Part shown: piece after piece, positions 1 through 13,984 of the stretch
Layout of the letters: every line of letters begins with the position of its first letter
How positions within the stretch are numbered: position 1 is the first letter of the stretch
From: Panulirus ornatus
Lineage: Eukaryota; Arthropoda; Malacostraca; Decapoda; Palinuridae
Assembly: GCF_036320965.1 (NCBI RefSeq)
Contig: NC_092225.1
Coordinates: 1,707,256-1,771,255, forward strand
Reading direction: 5' to 3'
DNA: 64,000 nt
Notes under the pieces: model-generated
Told to the model about the DNA's origin: nothing
The model's database searches: none
Seen by the model: the letters and a program-made list of their open reading frames with translations, nothing else
Made by a program: the position numbers and the translations under genes

Positions 1-2100
1 ATACAAAACATAGATTCTTATATTCTATCATATCATACTCCACATAGCAGTAAGGGAATAAACTAATTTTCCTTCTCTAAATATAAGATCATTATCTATT
101 GTTGGTTTTTGGTAATCGTTATCACCCACCTTATGAGCGAATGAATTGACCAAACCAGGGAAAGAAACAATTATACGTCGGTCAATCTGTCTTTTGCACT
201 ATATGCCGACTCAGTCATAAACTACCCTCTACATACCCAAATTTTGGTATAACGTTCCCTCCTGTTCTGCATGTCATACCTATCAGGACCTGTCATTAAC
301 AATTCTGCTATGTGGATCAGTCAAGCAATCAGTCAATCCCTCGTAAGCCTGTACGAACCCGACACCTGCTCTTCTCCTCTCACTCTCACTCAACGCCAAA
401 CAAAAACTGTGAACACGTCTTACTGTTAGCTTCGTTCGACCCTGTCACACACTTCTTCCCATTTCGATTAAAAGTACATATTCATCACAATTCTCTCATG
501 ACATCTATCTTTTTTCTTGTAATTCTCATTGTGAGCTAATAGTTGATACAGTTATGGGCATTCACAAATATACCTTGTCTCTCTTTCATTTTGTAGTATA
601 TGATCTGTATGATTCCCTCAGTTACTGCTCTACTATATGCCCCATCTTCCGTACATAATTAAACAAGATCCTCATAGCTTCCACATGCATTCGTAACAGT
701 TTTACATTTGTGCAAACCATAATAATATTTACATTCATTCTGGACATCTGTGCAAAGCTACACATACATTAGAGAACCGTTGTATCAGTCTATAATATGC
801 TCCCACGCATGGTACTACATCAAGGTACTACTGTACCACTTCACCCTTTCCTCTGCCTTCACCTAGTGTGATGGTCTGTTTCAGGAATCATTATAAACGT
901 TGTACCTTATGAACCGTCCGGGTTATGCATTCACACTCGAGCCGCCTCAGACCCACTTTGCCTCCAAGAGACTCAGAGTAGAGAAATGATATATCTTTCA
1001 CTCGAATCCACAGCATTCAACAGTTCTTGAAAGTACTCTATCCGTCAACTATATGTACCATTTGCTCTTCATTTACAGCGTCGAGTAACCGTATCTCATG
1101 TTTTTCTCCGTAACTTCCTTGCTCCTCAACCCTTACTACATTATTCCTTCCGTGGTAAGAGAGGCGGCAGCTTTCTTTGCGTAGGAAAAGTCCCCGTACA
1201 CGTCCATGGGTGTAATACTGATCAAAATGTCAACAGCTGAGTTAAGATGGAGGCATAAGGCTCAGAACGTCTTCATCCATCAATACCAACAGCTTACACG
1301 TCCGGCAGGTATCAGTGCGGAAGCAAGAACATAAGTAGTAAAATGAAATGGTGCAAAAATGAAAAATTCTTCTTTCATTCTTCTGAAACGATGAAAATCC
1401 ATGGATGGGACAGTCTCTCGCCATAGCTCAAACAAAGTGATAGTATCTTGCACATGCAAGAGCAATGCACTTTGAATTACTTTTAGATTTCCTTGGAGCT
1501 GGCACCTAGGAAGGCATTTTTGACAGACACAGTATACGCATTAATACAAAACGTTATTTAGATGCATCGCACACGTGCGCATATTGAAGACACTGAGGAG
1601 TATAACAACCAGTTCTTCTGTAGTTAATATTGCCACAACTAAAAACAAATTGGGCAAATAGGGAATAAGATAGACGTAAAAAATGCAAATATACATAGAG
1701 ATAAGATACCATAAAGTATGCAAATAAGTTAGGGAAGGAAGGCGATTGCTATGGAAAAAGAGGTGCGTTCAAAGTACAGCCGTACGTCTTTCTATTGCAC
1801 CAAGTTTTTGATTGTGGCACAACTATGGCTCACATAACGTGGGCCATTGAGGGCAATTGTTTTATATGGATTTGCTTTTAGGAAAGGATGTACACAGCTG
1901 AGATTACACAAGAAGTTATATGCAACTATCAGAATCATGCAGGATATAAGGAATGATTGTATTTATCCTTTAAGTGTTCAGTGGCATTCGTGGGTAGACT
2001 GGTAATGATGACTATCACTCACTAGCATGTGAATGCCACGAATCAAAGTCTGGAGAAATAATGCAGGACTGGACTTAGAATATCATTCCATTGGTTACAC
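1..2100. other. AT-rich unique DNA, no gene seen
   Basis: I see no supported gene, RNA or repeat here. The open frames are short (60-75 codons), start arbitrarily and show no recognisable motif. Isolated exons of a host gene cannot be excluded by eye. Confidence 0.5.
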
Positions 2101-2130
2101 CAGAAGTGAAGAGTCTCCTTTGGAGAGGTT

Positions 2131-2646
2131 GTGCCACAGGAAATACAGTCTCGTCAAAGAGCTTCTCATTTCAAAGAAATCCGTCATTTCATTGCTACTG
2201 AAAGTAGAGTAGCCTTGGAGCTACAGGAGTTACTGGAAAGAGGTATTGGAGAACACCAGGAACCCTTCTTAGAAAGGGGTCCTGGGGCAATTGATGTTGA
2301 CCATATTGGTGTCTACCTCAACAGCACCCCTCCATATGACATTGGCGTACATTTTAGCCTTTCACCCCTACACTGCATTTGTAATGCTTCTATTTTCTTT
2401 GATATTAGATCGAATAACTCGGCTGTTTCCCCAACTTTTTCCCCAAATCCTTTTTTCTTCGTTCTTCGCCGCTTCATAACTGCTGGTCAGCCGTCTTGTA
2501 ACCTCAGAAATACCCATCCGTTGCTTCTGTCTACTGACACGACCCACGCTTCTTATACTGGTTGCCCTTGGCACTTGATCGTTCCACCTTGCTATTCCCT
2601 TCATTCCTCCCTCTCATCTTGCTCATCTTCTCTGCTACATATGTAA
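2131..2646 (+). other. Unrecognised 171-codon open frame, coding status doubtful
   Basis: A 171-codon frame opens at an ATG and ends at TAA. The first ~60 residues are charged and rich in Glu, Arg and Gln and look compositionally protein-like. The rest is Cys/Ser/Phe-rich and resembles random translation of pyrimidine-rich DNA. I recognise no domain, signal peptide or membrane segment. No splice-site, promoter or polyadenylation context stands out, and the antisense strand is also open over part of it. It could be one exon, a relic or chance. I assign no function. Confidence 0.12.
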
Positions 2647-2904
2647 GTCCAAATAAAACGAAAAAGATCATCTCATTAACGTCTTCCATATTTGCATAAA
2701 ACACCCTCATGACAGTAGACTTCACTACAACTGTAAGGAAAATTAAAGACAGAAATAAAAAAAGATGAAGGTAAAGCGTATCTTACCTTATTTTTCTTCA
2801 GACGCAGAATTCAATACCTTTCATCCTTCAGTGACACTTTTATCATGAATGTCCTGACATCAACACGGGAAGAAAAATAAGTACCAACAGAGTCCTGTCA
2901 GTGA

Positions 2905-3141
2905 GGGTTATGTCCCCGGACAAGGACGTCCACCTCTAGGGTTAACTCAAGCTGAGTTATAACCTGACGGCTGGCTAGGCCTGTCACAGCTGTGGTGCTT
3001 TACCCCAGCCGAAGTAAGTGCCCATTTATCTAGCAAGCCAGAGGGCGGATAAGCTGTGCGCCGTTTGCCCACGCCGGGGATCCAACCCAGACCAGTGGAT
3101 TAGTAGAGAGCAGTGCTAACCACAACACCACCGAGCCGCCT
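2905..3141 (-). mobile_element. tRNA-derived SINE
   Basis: Read on the - strand from about 3141, the sequence starts with a tRNA-like head. An A-box-like GTGGTGTTGTGGTTAGCACTG is followed ~35 nt later by a B-box-like GGGTTGGATCC. The tRNA-unrelated body contains TGATAAATGGGCAC-like text (here AGATAAATGGGCACTTAC), which recurs in the SINEs near 10.3, 10.7 and 55.3 kb. No long A tail is visible. The spacing of the two boxes fits an RNA polymerase III promoter; activity is not implied. Confidence 0.6.
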
Positions 3142-3663
3142 AGTATCACTGCTAACTCTGGGTTACTGAAGGTGATCATATGGTTGTACTGGACTGATGG
3201 GAACGTTGGTGTACAGGTCACACCTCCTTCGTGTTACATACCAAAGGATTTTTTTTCTCTCTTTTTTCCTCAAGAGCGGCTGTTTAATTGTGCACTTCTG
3301 CCTCTCTTGTGGACGGTAGAGCAAGAGACGGTGCAGAGTGCGGACTGGGCCCCAATGATTGAAATATATGACAAGTTACAAAGTGAGTAAAATGTTGCCA
3401 TGGTTTGGGCAGCATAATGAATCTTTGGCAGTTTACGTGGCAAGTGAAATGGATTACGCATCAAGATGAATATGAAAAGATTTACTTACAATAAGCAGAA
3501 TTACGATTACTCCTCAAGTATCAGAGGTACAACATTGTTATGGCAGCAGTGTGTCTCATGGTCGGTTGACGTACACAAGCTGTTTTTCTTAGTGAGGCTT
3601 CATTATCAAAAGGTTCCCATGGTGTTTAGCTGAACGTAACCATCATTTCAAAATCGTAAATCT

Positions 3664-4180
<517 letters not shown>

Positions 4181-4244
<64 letters not shown>
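4181..4244. repeat. (TA)n microsatellite
   Basis: Pure TA repeat that follows element B copy 1, as after every other complete B copy. Confidence 0.95.
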
Positions 4245-4245
<1 letters not shown>

Positions 4246-4540
4246 CTCTAGCACGTTGCGTTCATCGCATACTTTGCCTATTCATCGTTGATGTGGTACT
4301 TTCCTCTGCAGCTAATAATCCCTTTTTCCTGTGGAATATTTCACTACCGACCTCTGTGGTACTCCTCATTATACTGGTAACAACACTGTTGACCATTTAT
4401 ATCACTTTGTTTGGTGTCTTTTCGATAGATTTTCTTCAGGTACGTTTCTAGATTCAATCACTGTCCATGTGTTTGTTGCCACCTATAGATTATCGTAAAT
4501 CCATCATATCTGTCTCTTTTCCCATCAAGGTTGTATAGCT

Positions 4541-4541
<1 letters not shown>

Positions 4542-4620
<79 letters not shown>
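4542..4620. repeat. (GA)n microsatellite
   Basis: Pure AG dinucleotide repeat of ~79 bp. The Arg-Glu open frame across it is an artefact. Confidence 0.97.
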
Positions 4621-4623
<3 letters not shown>

Positions 4624-7600
4624 TCCATAAATCGTGGTGCTCTTACTTCTTGCCTGTTTGTTCAAGGTTCGCCTTCATCCCAGCGGTTTATAAGAAGAAA
4701 GAACGTACAGTTATGCTTTATGATCAGATAAACAAGAACTTAAGACCTCGATTACTTCGTTTACAGACTGTCTGTCGTGTTGGTCGCCTGGGGAATGTAA
4801 AGCCAAGTAACTCCAAGTTATGAGCGCTCCAGGACATCCTGCTGGGTTAGAGCTTAATCTTTAGAACTTTAATGATCTATATACGTCATTAGTGATCCAT
4901 ATACGTCATTAATGCTTTTAGTGTTTCGTCATATGAAAGAACACCAGAAAAGGTATTCCTTTAATGGGTAAACGAAGATTTACAAATTGTCGTTAGTTTA
5001 AGTCTTTACAAGGGAATTTATCATAGATTTGTGTGCATACAGACCTGCATGATAACGAATGTCATAATCCGGAACTTGGCCCATACACCATACATAACTT
5101 GTCATGTTTTGAGGTCACATTATTTGCACCTGGATTCACTTGGGAGAAATTGCCGGATAATTTTCCAATGTGTCTTCCATGTAATACAGTAGAAGATTGT
5201 TTGTAACAAATTGGCTGTTATGACACCTCCGTCTTTCCTCGAGCGGCTAAGCTGTGGTGTTCTCTTCCTTATTTTGCCTTTCTTTCTTCATATATCCTTA
5301 TTTTCTTCAAGAGTCAGGTCTACAAACACCTGCGGAGACATGATTTCTTTCTACTTTCCACTTTTTCTTTCTTCCGAGATGGCCTTAATTGGGATTATCA
5401 TCCGTCTGTACCATGACGGTCACTATAAAAGAAAAAGGAAGTGCTACTGCTATTGAAGGAAATGATCATGATAGATGGATGTCACTTGTATAGAAACAAA
5501 AGATTACTTCATTATATATATACAATTATTGCAATTAGAAATCCTCACTCGTTCATACCCCCATGAATAGGAGTCAATAGGAATTGAAGTCCTTCGTTAA
5601 ATCGTGTTTAGTTAAAGTCCCAACGAACTCTTCAAATAAACATGAAAATTAAAGAAAATGTAGGATCACTGACGAGCGAGCTCGGGAAAGTAAGCACTGA
5701 CGACAAAGAAATGACCGGCATGCAAAGCACAATCCTTGAAATCTGTTCCTACAGTGGAAGAAGATTCATGGCCGCCTCACACACAAATATAATTTCCAGG
5801 GTCAGTTGACGAACTAAGGGTTATGTAAATTAAAAGTTACAAGGTACTGAAATACTTAAATCGAATCAATTGAAAGAATTCAACTGTCCGTGATGATGTA
5901 GCGTCAAGAATCTCGTTAGAGGTCTGACGACATTTTATATTTCCCATAGGCACTTTGTTTAACAAATTATTTACCGAGAGTAAGGCACCAAAGAAAAGTG
6001 ATATTATAAAATGTTGCCCCTATGTACGAAAACAAAGTTCTTAGATTAGCAGCAATTAGTCTTACACGAGATTCAGATAAAACAATTACAAAAATAATGG
6101 GAAAAATCTTATAATTTCTAGAAAGTCATAATTCAAGAATGGACAATCACCGTGGGTTTTGTAAAAAAAAAAGACCTTGTCTGACTAATTTGCTACTATG
6201 TTTTTAGTTATAAAAATGACAACTTGGAATTGAAAAGCACCTTCATGTGTAATATCTTTTCAAAAGATAATCGACGAAGCACCTCACAAGAGACAACAGC
6301 GTCAATCAAAATCACACGAGAACAGAAGACGAATTAATTGCATGTATCAGTGACGGTCTCACCAGCACAAATACAACATGTAGTTTCAAGTGGCAAAACT
6401 TACGACTTATTGAGCACGACCCATGAAGTACCACCAAGGGGTCAGTCAGTCCATGACTTCATTCTTTATATAGTAGGCGTAGATCGTCCAGAGTTGTGCC
6501 TCAGATGTAACATATCAGAGTAGGGATATACGTGAGCAGATGAAATTTTACTTGGAGTAATGTTAAGTTCTGCATTTTGAAGATGGATTATCATTTGCGA
6601 CTTAAAAGTGGCCTGAAATCAGCTATTCAAAAGGACTTGCCAGTACTATTCATATTGAGATTAGATCTCGGTTACTTGGCTTGTTGAGAAGGTTCAGTTT
6701 TGTAGGAACTCACACAGTCGTCACGGCCGTGATGCTTCGTAGATTCCAAGAGGTAATTCGGCTCCTGCGTTGCTAAACTTCAAGTGATATCTTCGTAATA
6801 GGTCTATATAGCGTTGCTGATCCTTTACATCTACAACGATGAACAAGTGATCAACTAACTAGTTGTTTGGCCTGTAAGCCTATCAACTACCAGGGTCGTT
6901 AAGGCCGTCAATAGCGAGCTACATCCGCCAACCGAAATAAATGTCTTGCACACTCACGAGTCGAGGATATTTCTCAGACCCCATACACTCTCACTATGGA
7001 TGTGGCCCATGCAGGCCTTTCAAGTAGTGAAAATAAGAAAAAAAAAGTAAGGAGTAGAAGAGGAAAACAATTGTCATTTTACTTTGGCACTCTCAGAGGA
7101 ATTATATCCTTGCCACTCCCCTTCTCTGCACGAACCTCAAATATTTCAGTTTGTCGATTGTTAGATTTCCATTACCTATCCATAATTTAACTTGCCTTCT
7201 ATTCAAGAGAATAACAACACCCGACAATAATTTCTGATCATTTGTCAAACAAGGCGTCTGTCAGCCAGTGCGTGTTGGCTACTGTGTTGTTGCTGGTCTC
7301 TTCTGCATAATGCCATGTTTACAAATTTAAACGTGCTAGCAACACATTGTGCCGTATCTTCCCGGCGTTCAACATAGCGGCCTTTGGCAATGATTGTAAC
7401 GTGCCATTTGGTGTTTATGGGTCAATTATCTATATTGTTTTTATTAGATAATCTCTGTTACTTAAAGCTATAAAAGCATGATTGTTAGCATAACAATTTG
7501 ACACACCGTAAGAGAAAATTCCTTGTAAGATTTGCCAGTTATCTTAGAGCAATAGCCAGAGCAAAACGAAGATATGACAATGACCAAAGTGCTTGGAGAG

Positions 7601-7839
7601 TAGAGCAGAGCGTCCATGCAAATGTTAAGATATACTGTACAGAAGTACAGGGTGTCCATGAATTATCTTTTACAAGTTCAGTGTATGTAAGTGGATTTGA
7701 ATATGTGACGATAATTTATAGACAGCCTGCATATGTACCCCAGGAGAGTTGTGATTATTGTCTTGTTAAATTTGCTTAATTATTACATTAGACAGAGGTA
7801 AACAGAAGCTGGCACAGGACTTTCCATGAGATTCAACTC

Positions 7840-7844
<5 letters not shown>
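4621..7844. other. Unique DNA, no gene seen
   Basis: About 3.2 kb of AT-rich sequence without a supported gene, repeat array or transposon motif. Frames near 5.2-5.45 and 6.34-6.52 kb show no recognisable features. Confidence 0.45.

Positions 7845-7910
<66 letters not shown>
7845..7910. repeat. (TA)n microsatellite
   Basis: Pure AT/TA repeat of ~66 bp in otherwise unique DNA. Confidence 0.95.
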
Positions 7911-7912
<2 letters not shown>

Positions 7913-8148
7913 TAAAACTTTTGTATAGATTTCATTGAATATTGTTTTTCTTTTTTTTTGGTAATTTCAAATCATTTCATCATATCTCGTAGCGTATGCA
8001 TATTTCCCATATCATCTCGTCTATCATCACAATTTCATTTATCTTGTCAAATGTGACAGTAATTTTTCCGTTATTAGTTGGGGCCAAGATCTAGCAAGAC
8101 ATGTTTGTAAAATTTTCAGCAGAGGTTGGGGGACGTAATGACACCACC

Positions 8149-8230
8149 GGTAACCAATCAGCAATCTCGCTGACTCGACCCTCACCAATCAGCCGTCAGC
8201 AAGTTGCATCCAACTCTTGACCAATCATCA
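8149..8230. promoter_or_regulatory. Cluster of three CCAAT boxes (candidate)
   Basis: CCAAT occurs three times in the same orientation within ~75 bp: AACCAATCAG, ACCAATCAGC and GACCAATCAT. The flanks are GC-rich relative to the surroundings. NF-Y-type promoters often carry several CCAAT boxes. No TATA box, initiator or downstream gene is evident, so this is only a candidate. Confidence 0.2.
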
Positions 8231-8559
8231 TTCAGCATGTGCCCCGATGAGCGGGCAGGGCCAGAAGCTTGCTTGCAGCAAGCAGCTCTCCGGAGGTGGA
8301 GTTCATGTTAGTGGCAGCTGCCTCTTACCTCTTTTCCTAGTGGCTTATACTATCGCATGTTGTCTGGTCAATCTGTTCTTAAGGAACTTCCTCCATTAAA
8401 GTTCATCTATGACTACAATGAGCCTCATATGTTCGCACCTGCCTCTTATAGTGCAGAAATCACGCTTTGCCTTCATATGACCTCATGATATAATAACGTT
8501 ATAATATATTGCATACATATTGTAAGATGAAAATGATATTGTATAATTTGGACGTAATA

Positions 8560-8720
8560 TGAGCTCGTGTAGTCCCGCTGGGTACCTGGTATGAGACGTT
8601 CCAGCCTGCCCGAGGTCCTGGTGGGTTGGGCCATCTGCCTTCAGCCCTACTCCCTCCGTCGTGGGAGGAAGCCTGCACTGCAACGTTATATTCCGTGCCT
8701 GGTGAGTGTCAGCTCTGAGT
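8560..8720. other. GC-rich island of unknown nature
   Basis: About 160 bp markedly richer in G+C than its AT-rich neighbours and open on both strands (84 and 66 codons). A GGTGAGTGT donor-like site sits near its right edge at about 8702. It could be an exon or a SINE fragment. I recognise no family. Confidence 0.2.
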
Positions 8721-9154
8721 TAATACCGTTACGAATACACTTGCCGCTCTGGGGTAGAAAAGTGAGGCTGTCCCTCTACCTCGGTATGGCTATGGCTCAC
8801 ATGCATAGAGATGGATGTGGCCTTACAATCATCCTTAACACGTGAAGTCGTTAGAAGATTTTTTTCGTTTGGTGCATGAAGGTTGACGATGACGGCCTGA
8901 ATGACCTTGGCAGTTGATGTTCAAAACCCAACTAACCAACTAACCTTCACCAGATAGTAGCCAGTAAGTTAAGTCACAGCTTGGCGTTCAGAGGAGTGTT
9001 TATATTAACTGCAATATCGCATATTTTTTCATTAACGAAAGACAAAACAATAGTTGCCAAATAAATTGCCTTAGAGGTAACTAAAGAAAAGAATAAGACT
9101 AATCTCCTTCAGCAGCCGTAGGGTTCACAAAGCTCATATGTATATTGCACAGAA

Positions 9155-10128
9155 AAAATATATATATGATGATACAGCGCTGGTGGCTGATTCATGTGAG
9201 AAACTGCAGAAGCTGGTGACTGAGTTTGGTAAAGTGTGTGAAAGAAGAAAGTTAAGAGTAAATGTGAATAAGAGCAAGGTTATTAGGTACAGTAGGGTTG
9301 AGGGTCAAGTCAATTGGGAGGTGAGTTTGAATGGAGAAAAACTGGAGGAAGTAAAGTGTTTTAGATATCTGGGAGTGGATCTGGCAGTGGATGGAACCAT
9401 GGAAGCGGAAGTGGATCATAGGGTGGGGGAGGGGGCGAAAATTCTGGGAGCCTTGAAGAATGTGTGGAAGTCGAGAACATTATCCCGGAAAGCAAAAATG
9501 AGTATGTTTAAAGGAATAGTGGTTCCAACAATGTTGTATGGTTGCGAGGCGTGGGCTATGGATAGAGTTGTGCGCAGGAGGATGGATGTGCTGGAAATGA
9601 GATGTTTGAGGACAATGTGTGGTGTGAGGTGGTTTGATCGAGTGAGTAACGTAAGGGTAAGAGAGATGTGTGGAAATAAAAAGAGCGTGGTTGAGAGAGC
9701 AGAAGAGGGTGTTTTGAAGTGGTTTGGGCACATGGAGAGAATGAGTGAGGAAAGATTGACCAAGAGGATATATGTGTCGGAGGTGGAGGGAACGAGGAGA
9801 AGAGGGAGACCAAATTGGAGGTGGAAAGATGGAGTGAAAAAGATTTTGTGTGATCGGGGCCTGAACATCCAGGAGGGTGAAAGGAGGGCAAGGAATAGAG
9901 TGAATTGAAGCGATGTGGTATACCGGGGTTGACGTGCTGTCAGTGGATTGAATCGGGGCATGTGAAGCGTCTGGGGTAAACCATGGAAAGCTGTGTAGGT
10001 ATGTATATTTGCGTGTGTGGATGTATGTATATACATGTGTATGGGGGGGGTTGGGCCATTTCTTTCGTCTGTTTCCTTGCGCTACCTCGCAAACGCGGGA
10101 GACAGCGACAAAGTATAATAAAGAAAAT

Positions 10129-10133
<5 letters not shown>
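9155..10133 (+). mobile_element. LINE A copy 1 (5'-truncated, RTE-like)
   Basis: A 5'-truncated LINE that starts at the RT catalytic box (DDTALVADS) and runs through the C-terminal domain to the 3' UTR. The 3' end contains GCGCTACCTCGCAAACGCGG and ends GACAAAGTATAAT before (TA)n. The same family recurs at 11.4, 13.9, 17.4, 19.9, 23.4-27.4, 44.4, 47.2, 48.4 and 57.9-60.7 kb. The APE endonuclease and the RT spacing and motifs in longer copies resemble the RTE clade; a tree would be needed to place it. The truncation point joins directly to unrelated AT-rich sequence. Confidence 0.9.
9167..9932 (+). pseudogene. LINE A RT C-terminal fragment, broken
   Basis: Encodes the end of the reverse transcriptase and its C-terminal domain. 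The [27 protein letters not shown] and [13 protein letters not shown] stretches are all present. In the full-length family the catalytic FADD box sits exactly at this 5' edge; here only DD and what follows remain. The frame ends at a TGA at 9906-9908, where other copies read TGG, about eight codons before the family stop at 9930. With RT fingers, palm and endonuclease missing, the fragment cannot be active. Upstream codons in the open frame come from the flanking DNA. Confidence 0.88.

Positions 10134-10187
<54 letters not shown>
10134..10187. repeat. (TA)n tail of LINE A copy 1
   Basis: TA repeat immediately after the LINE 3' end, the arrangement seen at most LINE A 3' ends here. Confidence 0.93.
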
Positions 10188-10188
<1 letters not shown>

Positions 10189-10264
10189 TTTTTTTTATAC
10201 ATATTCGCCATTTCCCGCGATAGCGAGTAGCATCAAGAACAGATAACTGAGCCTGAGAGGAAAA

Positions 10265-10460
10265 ATTTCTCAATGGGGCCTCTGTGGTGTAATGAATAGC
10301 GTTACTGACCATGACTCAGAGCCGGCCAGCTTAGGATCGGAAACGCATTGGTTCGAATCCTGGGAGTGGCAGTCGACTCACACCCAAGCCGAGCGTTCAT
10401 CCTACCTTCAGGAATGGTCGATAGATGGGCACCTCCTACATAAATAGGAGTAAAGACATG
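10265..10460 (+). mobile_element. tRNA-derived SINE
   Basis: A tRNA-like head with an A-box-like TGTGGTGTAATGAATAGCGT is followed by a B box GGTTCGAATCC. The body contains GGCAGTCGACTCACACCCAA and GGTCGATAGATGGGCACCTCC. The same body is found at 10.63-10.80 kb (opposite strand) and 55.29-55.5 kb (+). It is followed by a short unique stretch and (TC)n. Confidence 0.65.
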
Positions 10461-10504
10461 ATACATATATACACGGTTAAGAAACGAAGCAACGCGATCG
10501 TAAA

Positions 10505-10624
<120 letters not shown>

Positions 10625-10802
10625 ATATAAGAGTCACACCGTCCTGAGGTAGGTAACCATTTATCAAGCAACCGCGAGCGGAGGAGAAGCACTTGAGTTG
10701 CGTGTGGGTCGACTGTCGCGTCCAGGATACGAACCCGTGCCCCAGGGTCGGGCCCTTGCTAACTCGTCGTCAATAACGATAATCACACCGCACGAGAGCC
10801 CG
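10625..10802 (-). mobile_element. tRNA-derived SINE, inverted relative to 10.27-10.46 kb
   Basis: On the - strand a B-box-like GGTTCGTATCC near 10735 is followed by GACAGTCGACCCACACGCAA and GATAAATGGTTACCTACCTC. This is the same body as the + strand SINE at 10265. The head region upstream contains a tRNA-like GGTGTGATTATCGTTATTG stretch. Base differences between the two copies suggest independent insertions. Confidence 0.55.
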
Positions 10803-11028
10803 TGTGTGTAATTACCTAATTATCTATTTGTACTGTGTGGGCAGGGAGTGTGCGTGCGTGTGCCTGTCTTCTCCCGGACTTCTCAGACAAGTGTTTCCTC
10901 CACGAGCGAGAAATCACCTACCGCAAGCCTTCATTATGCTGACGGAGGGAGCCCGGTCAAGGGCTTTCTGCTTCTGCGTGGACAGCAGCCTCGAAGCTGT
11001 AGTAGTCGCAAGGATTAAGGGGATCATG

Positions 11029-11365
<337 letters not shown>

Positions 11366-11422
<57 letters not shown>
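11366..11422. repeat. (TA)n at the left edge of the 6-kb duplication
   Basis: TA repeat between element B copy 2 and LINE A copy 2. Homology between the duplicated blocks starts at its right edge. Confidence 0.93.
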
Positions 11423-11423
<1 letters not shown>

Positions 11424-11425
<2 letters not shown>

Positions 11426-13642
11426 CTTTGTCGCTGTCTCCCGCGTTTGCGAGGTAGCTCAAGGAAACAGACGAAAGAAATGGCCCAACCCACCCCCATG
11501 CACATGTATATACACACACGTCCACACACGCAAATATACATACCTATACATCTCAATGTACACATATATATACACACACAGACACATACATACATACCCA
11601 TGCACACAATTCACACTGTCTGCCTTTATTCATTCCCATCGCCACCTCGCCACACATGGAATACCATCCCCCTCCCCCCTCATGTGTGCGGGGTAGCGCT
11701 AGGAAAAGACAACAAAGGCCTCATTCGTTCACACTCAGTCTCTAGCTGTCATGCAATAATGCCCGAAACCACATCTCCCTTTCCACATCCAGGCCCGGTA
11801 TACCACATCGATCCAATTCACTCTATTCCTTGCCCGCCTTTCACCCTCCTGCATGTTCAGGCCCCGATCACTCAAAAACTTTTTCACTACATCTTTCCAC
11901 CTCCAATTAGGTCTCCCACTTCCTTCCCTCCACCTCCGACACATATATCCTCTTGGTCAATCTTTCCTCACTCATTCTCTCCATGTGCCCAAACCATTTC
12001 AAAACACCCTCTTCTGCTCTCTCAACCACGCTCTTTTTATTTCCACACATCTCTCTTACCCTTACATTACTTACTCGATCAAACCACCTCACATCACACA
12101 TTGTCCTCAAACATCTCATTTCCAGCACATCCACCCTCCTGCGCACAACTCTATCCATAGCCCATGCTCGCAACCATACAACATTGTTGGAACCACTATT
12201 CCTTGAAACATACCCATTTTTGCTTTCCGAGATAATGTTCTCGACTTCCACACATTCTTCAAGGCTCCCAGGATTTTCGCCCCCTCCCCCACCCTATGAT
12301 TCACTTCCGCTTCCATGGTTCCATCCGCTGCCAGATCCACTCCCAGATATCTAAAACACTTTACTTCCTCCAGTTTTTCTCCATTCAAACTTACCTCCCA
12401 ACTGACTTGACCCTCAACCCTACTGTACCTAATAACCTTGCTCTTATTCACATTTACTCTTAACTTTCTTCTTTCACACACTTTACGAAGCTCAGTCACC
12501 AGCTTCTACAGTTTCTCACATGAATCAGCCACCAGCGCTGTATCATCAGCGAACAACAACTGACTCACTTCCCAGGCTCTCTCATCCACAACAGACTTCA
12601 TTCTTGCCCCTCTTTCCAAAACTCTTGCATTCACCTCCCTAACAACACCATTCATAAACAAATTAAACAACCATGGAGACATCACACACCCCTGCCGCAA
12701 ACCTACATTCACTGAGAACCAATCACTTTCCTCTCTTCCTACACGTACACATGCCTTACATCCTCGATAAAAACTTTTCACTGCTTCTAACAACTTGCCA
12801 CCCACACCATATATTCTTAATACCATCCACAGAGCATCTCTATGAACTCTATCATATGCCTTCTCCAGATCCATAAACGCTACATACAAATCCATTTGCT
12901 TTTCTAAGTATTTCTCACATATATTCTTCAAAGCAAACACCTGATCCACACATCCTCTACCACTTCTGAAACCACACTGCTCTTCCTCAATCTGATGCTC
13001 TGTACATGCCTTCACCCTCTCAATCAATACCCTCCCATATGATTTACCAGGAATACTCAACAAACTTATACCTCTGTAATTTGAGCACTCACTCTTATCC
13101 CCTTTGCCTTTGTACACTGGCACTATGCACGCATTCCGCCTATCCTCAGGCACCTCACCATGAGTCATACCTACATTAAATAACCTTACCAACCAGTCAA
13201 CAATACAGTCACCCCCTTTTTTGATAGATTCCACTGCAATACCATCCAAACCTGCTGCCTTGCCGGCTTTCATCTTCCGCAAAGCTTTTACTACCTCTTC
13301 TCTGTTTACCAAATCATTTTCCCCAACCCTCCCACTTTGCACACCATCTCGACCAAGATACCCTATATCTGCCACTCTATCATCAAGCACATTCAACAAA
13401 CCTTCAAAATACTCACTTCATCTCCTTCTCACATCACCACTACTTGTTATCACCTCCCCATTAGCGCCCTTCACTGAAGTTCCCATTTGCTCCCTTGTCT
13501 TACGCACTTTATTTACCTCCTCCAGAACATCTTTTTATTCTCACTAAAATTTAATGATACTCTCTCGCCCCAACTCTCATTTCCCCTCTTTTTCACCTCT
13601 TGCACCTTTCTCTTGACCTCCTTTCTCTTTCTTTTATACATC
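11424..13642 (-). mobile_element. LINE A copy 2 (RT half, 5'-truncated)
   Basis: On the - strand the copy begins in the linker between endonuclease and RT (GATGTATAAAAG at 13642). It runs through the RT and C-terminal domain and ends with the 3' UTR at 11424. It lacks the endonuclease. About 70 bp around the end of the coding region, present in most other copies, is deleted at ~11,794; copy 4 shares this. The 3' UTR carries the long variant with the GTAGCGCTAGGAAAAGACAA block. Element B follows directly at the 5' break. Confidence 0.9.
11795..13642 (-). pseudogene. LINE A reverse transcriptase, broken (copy 2)
   Basis: RT with recognisable motifs: [73 protein letters not shown], and the C-terminal [11 protein letters not shown]. 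Breaks visible: a TGG-to-TGA stop near 13,416 (shared with copy 4); a CAG-to-TAG stop at ~12,506, private to this copy, just after FADD; a 1-nt deletion near 12,170 before YGCE (shared with copy 4); and a small deletion near 11,920. The longest intact piece is 297 codons (13399-12506). Not functional. Confidence 0.88.

Positions 13643-13984
<342 letters not shown>

Noticed and set aside
7498..7779. 93-codon frame starting MTHRKRKFLVRFASYL, considered as a mariner-type transposase N-terminus
   Set aside because: No DDE motif, no terminal inverted repeats and no helix-turn-helix pattern that I can defend; the resemblance is limited to a few residues.
9480..10211. Antisense frames of 110-260 codons opposite LINE A C-terminal regions (Ser/Pro/His/Phe-rich)
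   Set aside because: They recur opposite every LINE A copy and mirror the purine-rich coding strand. They have no motif of their own and are shadow frames.
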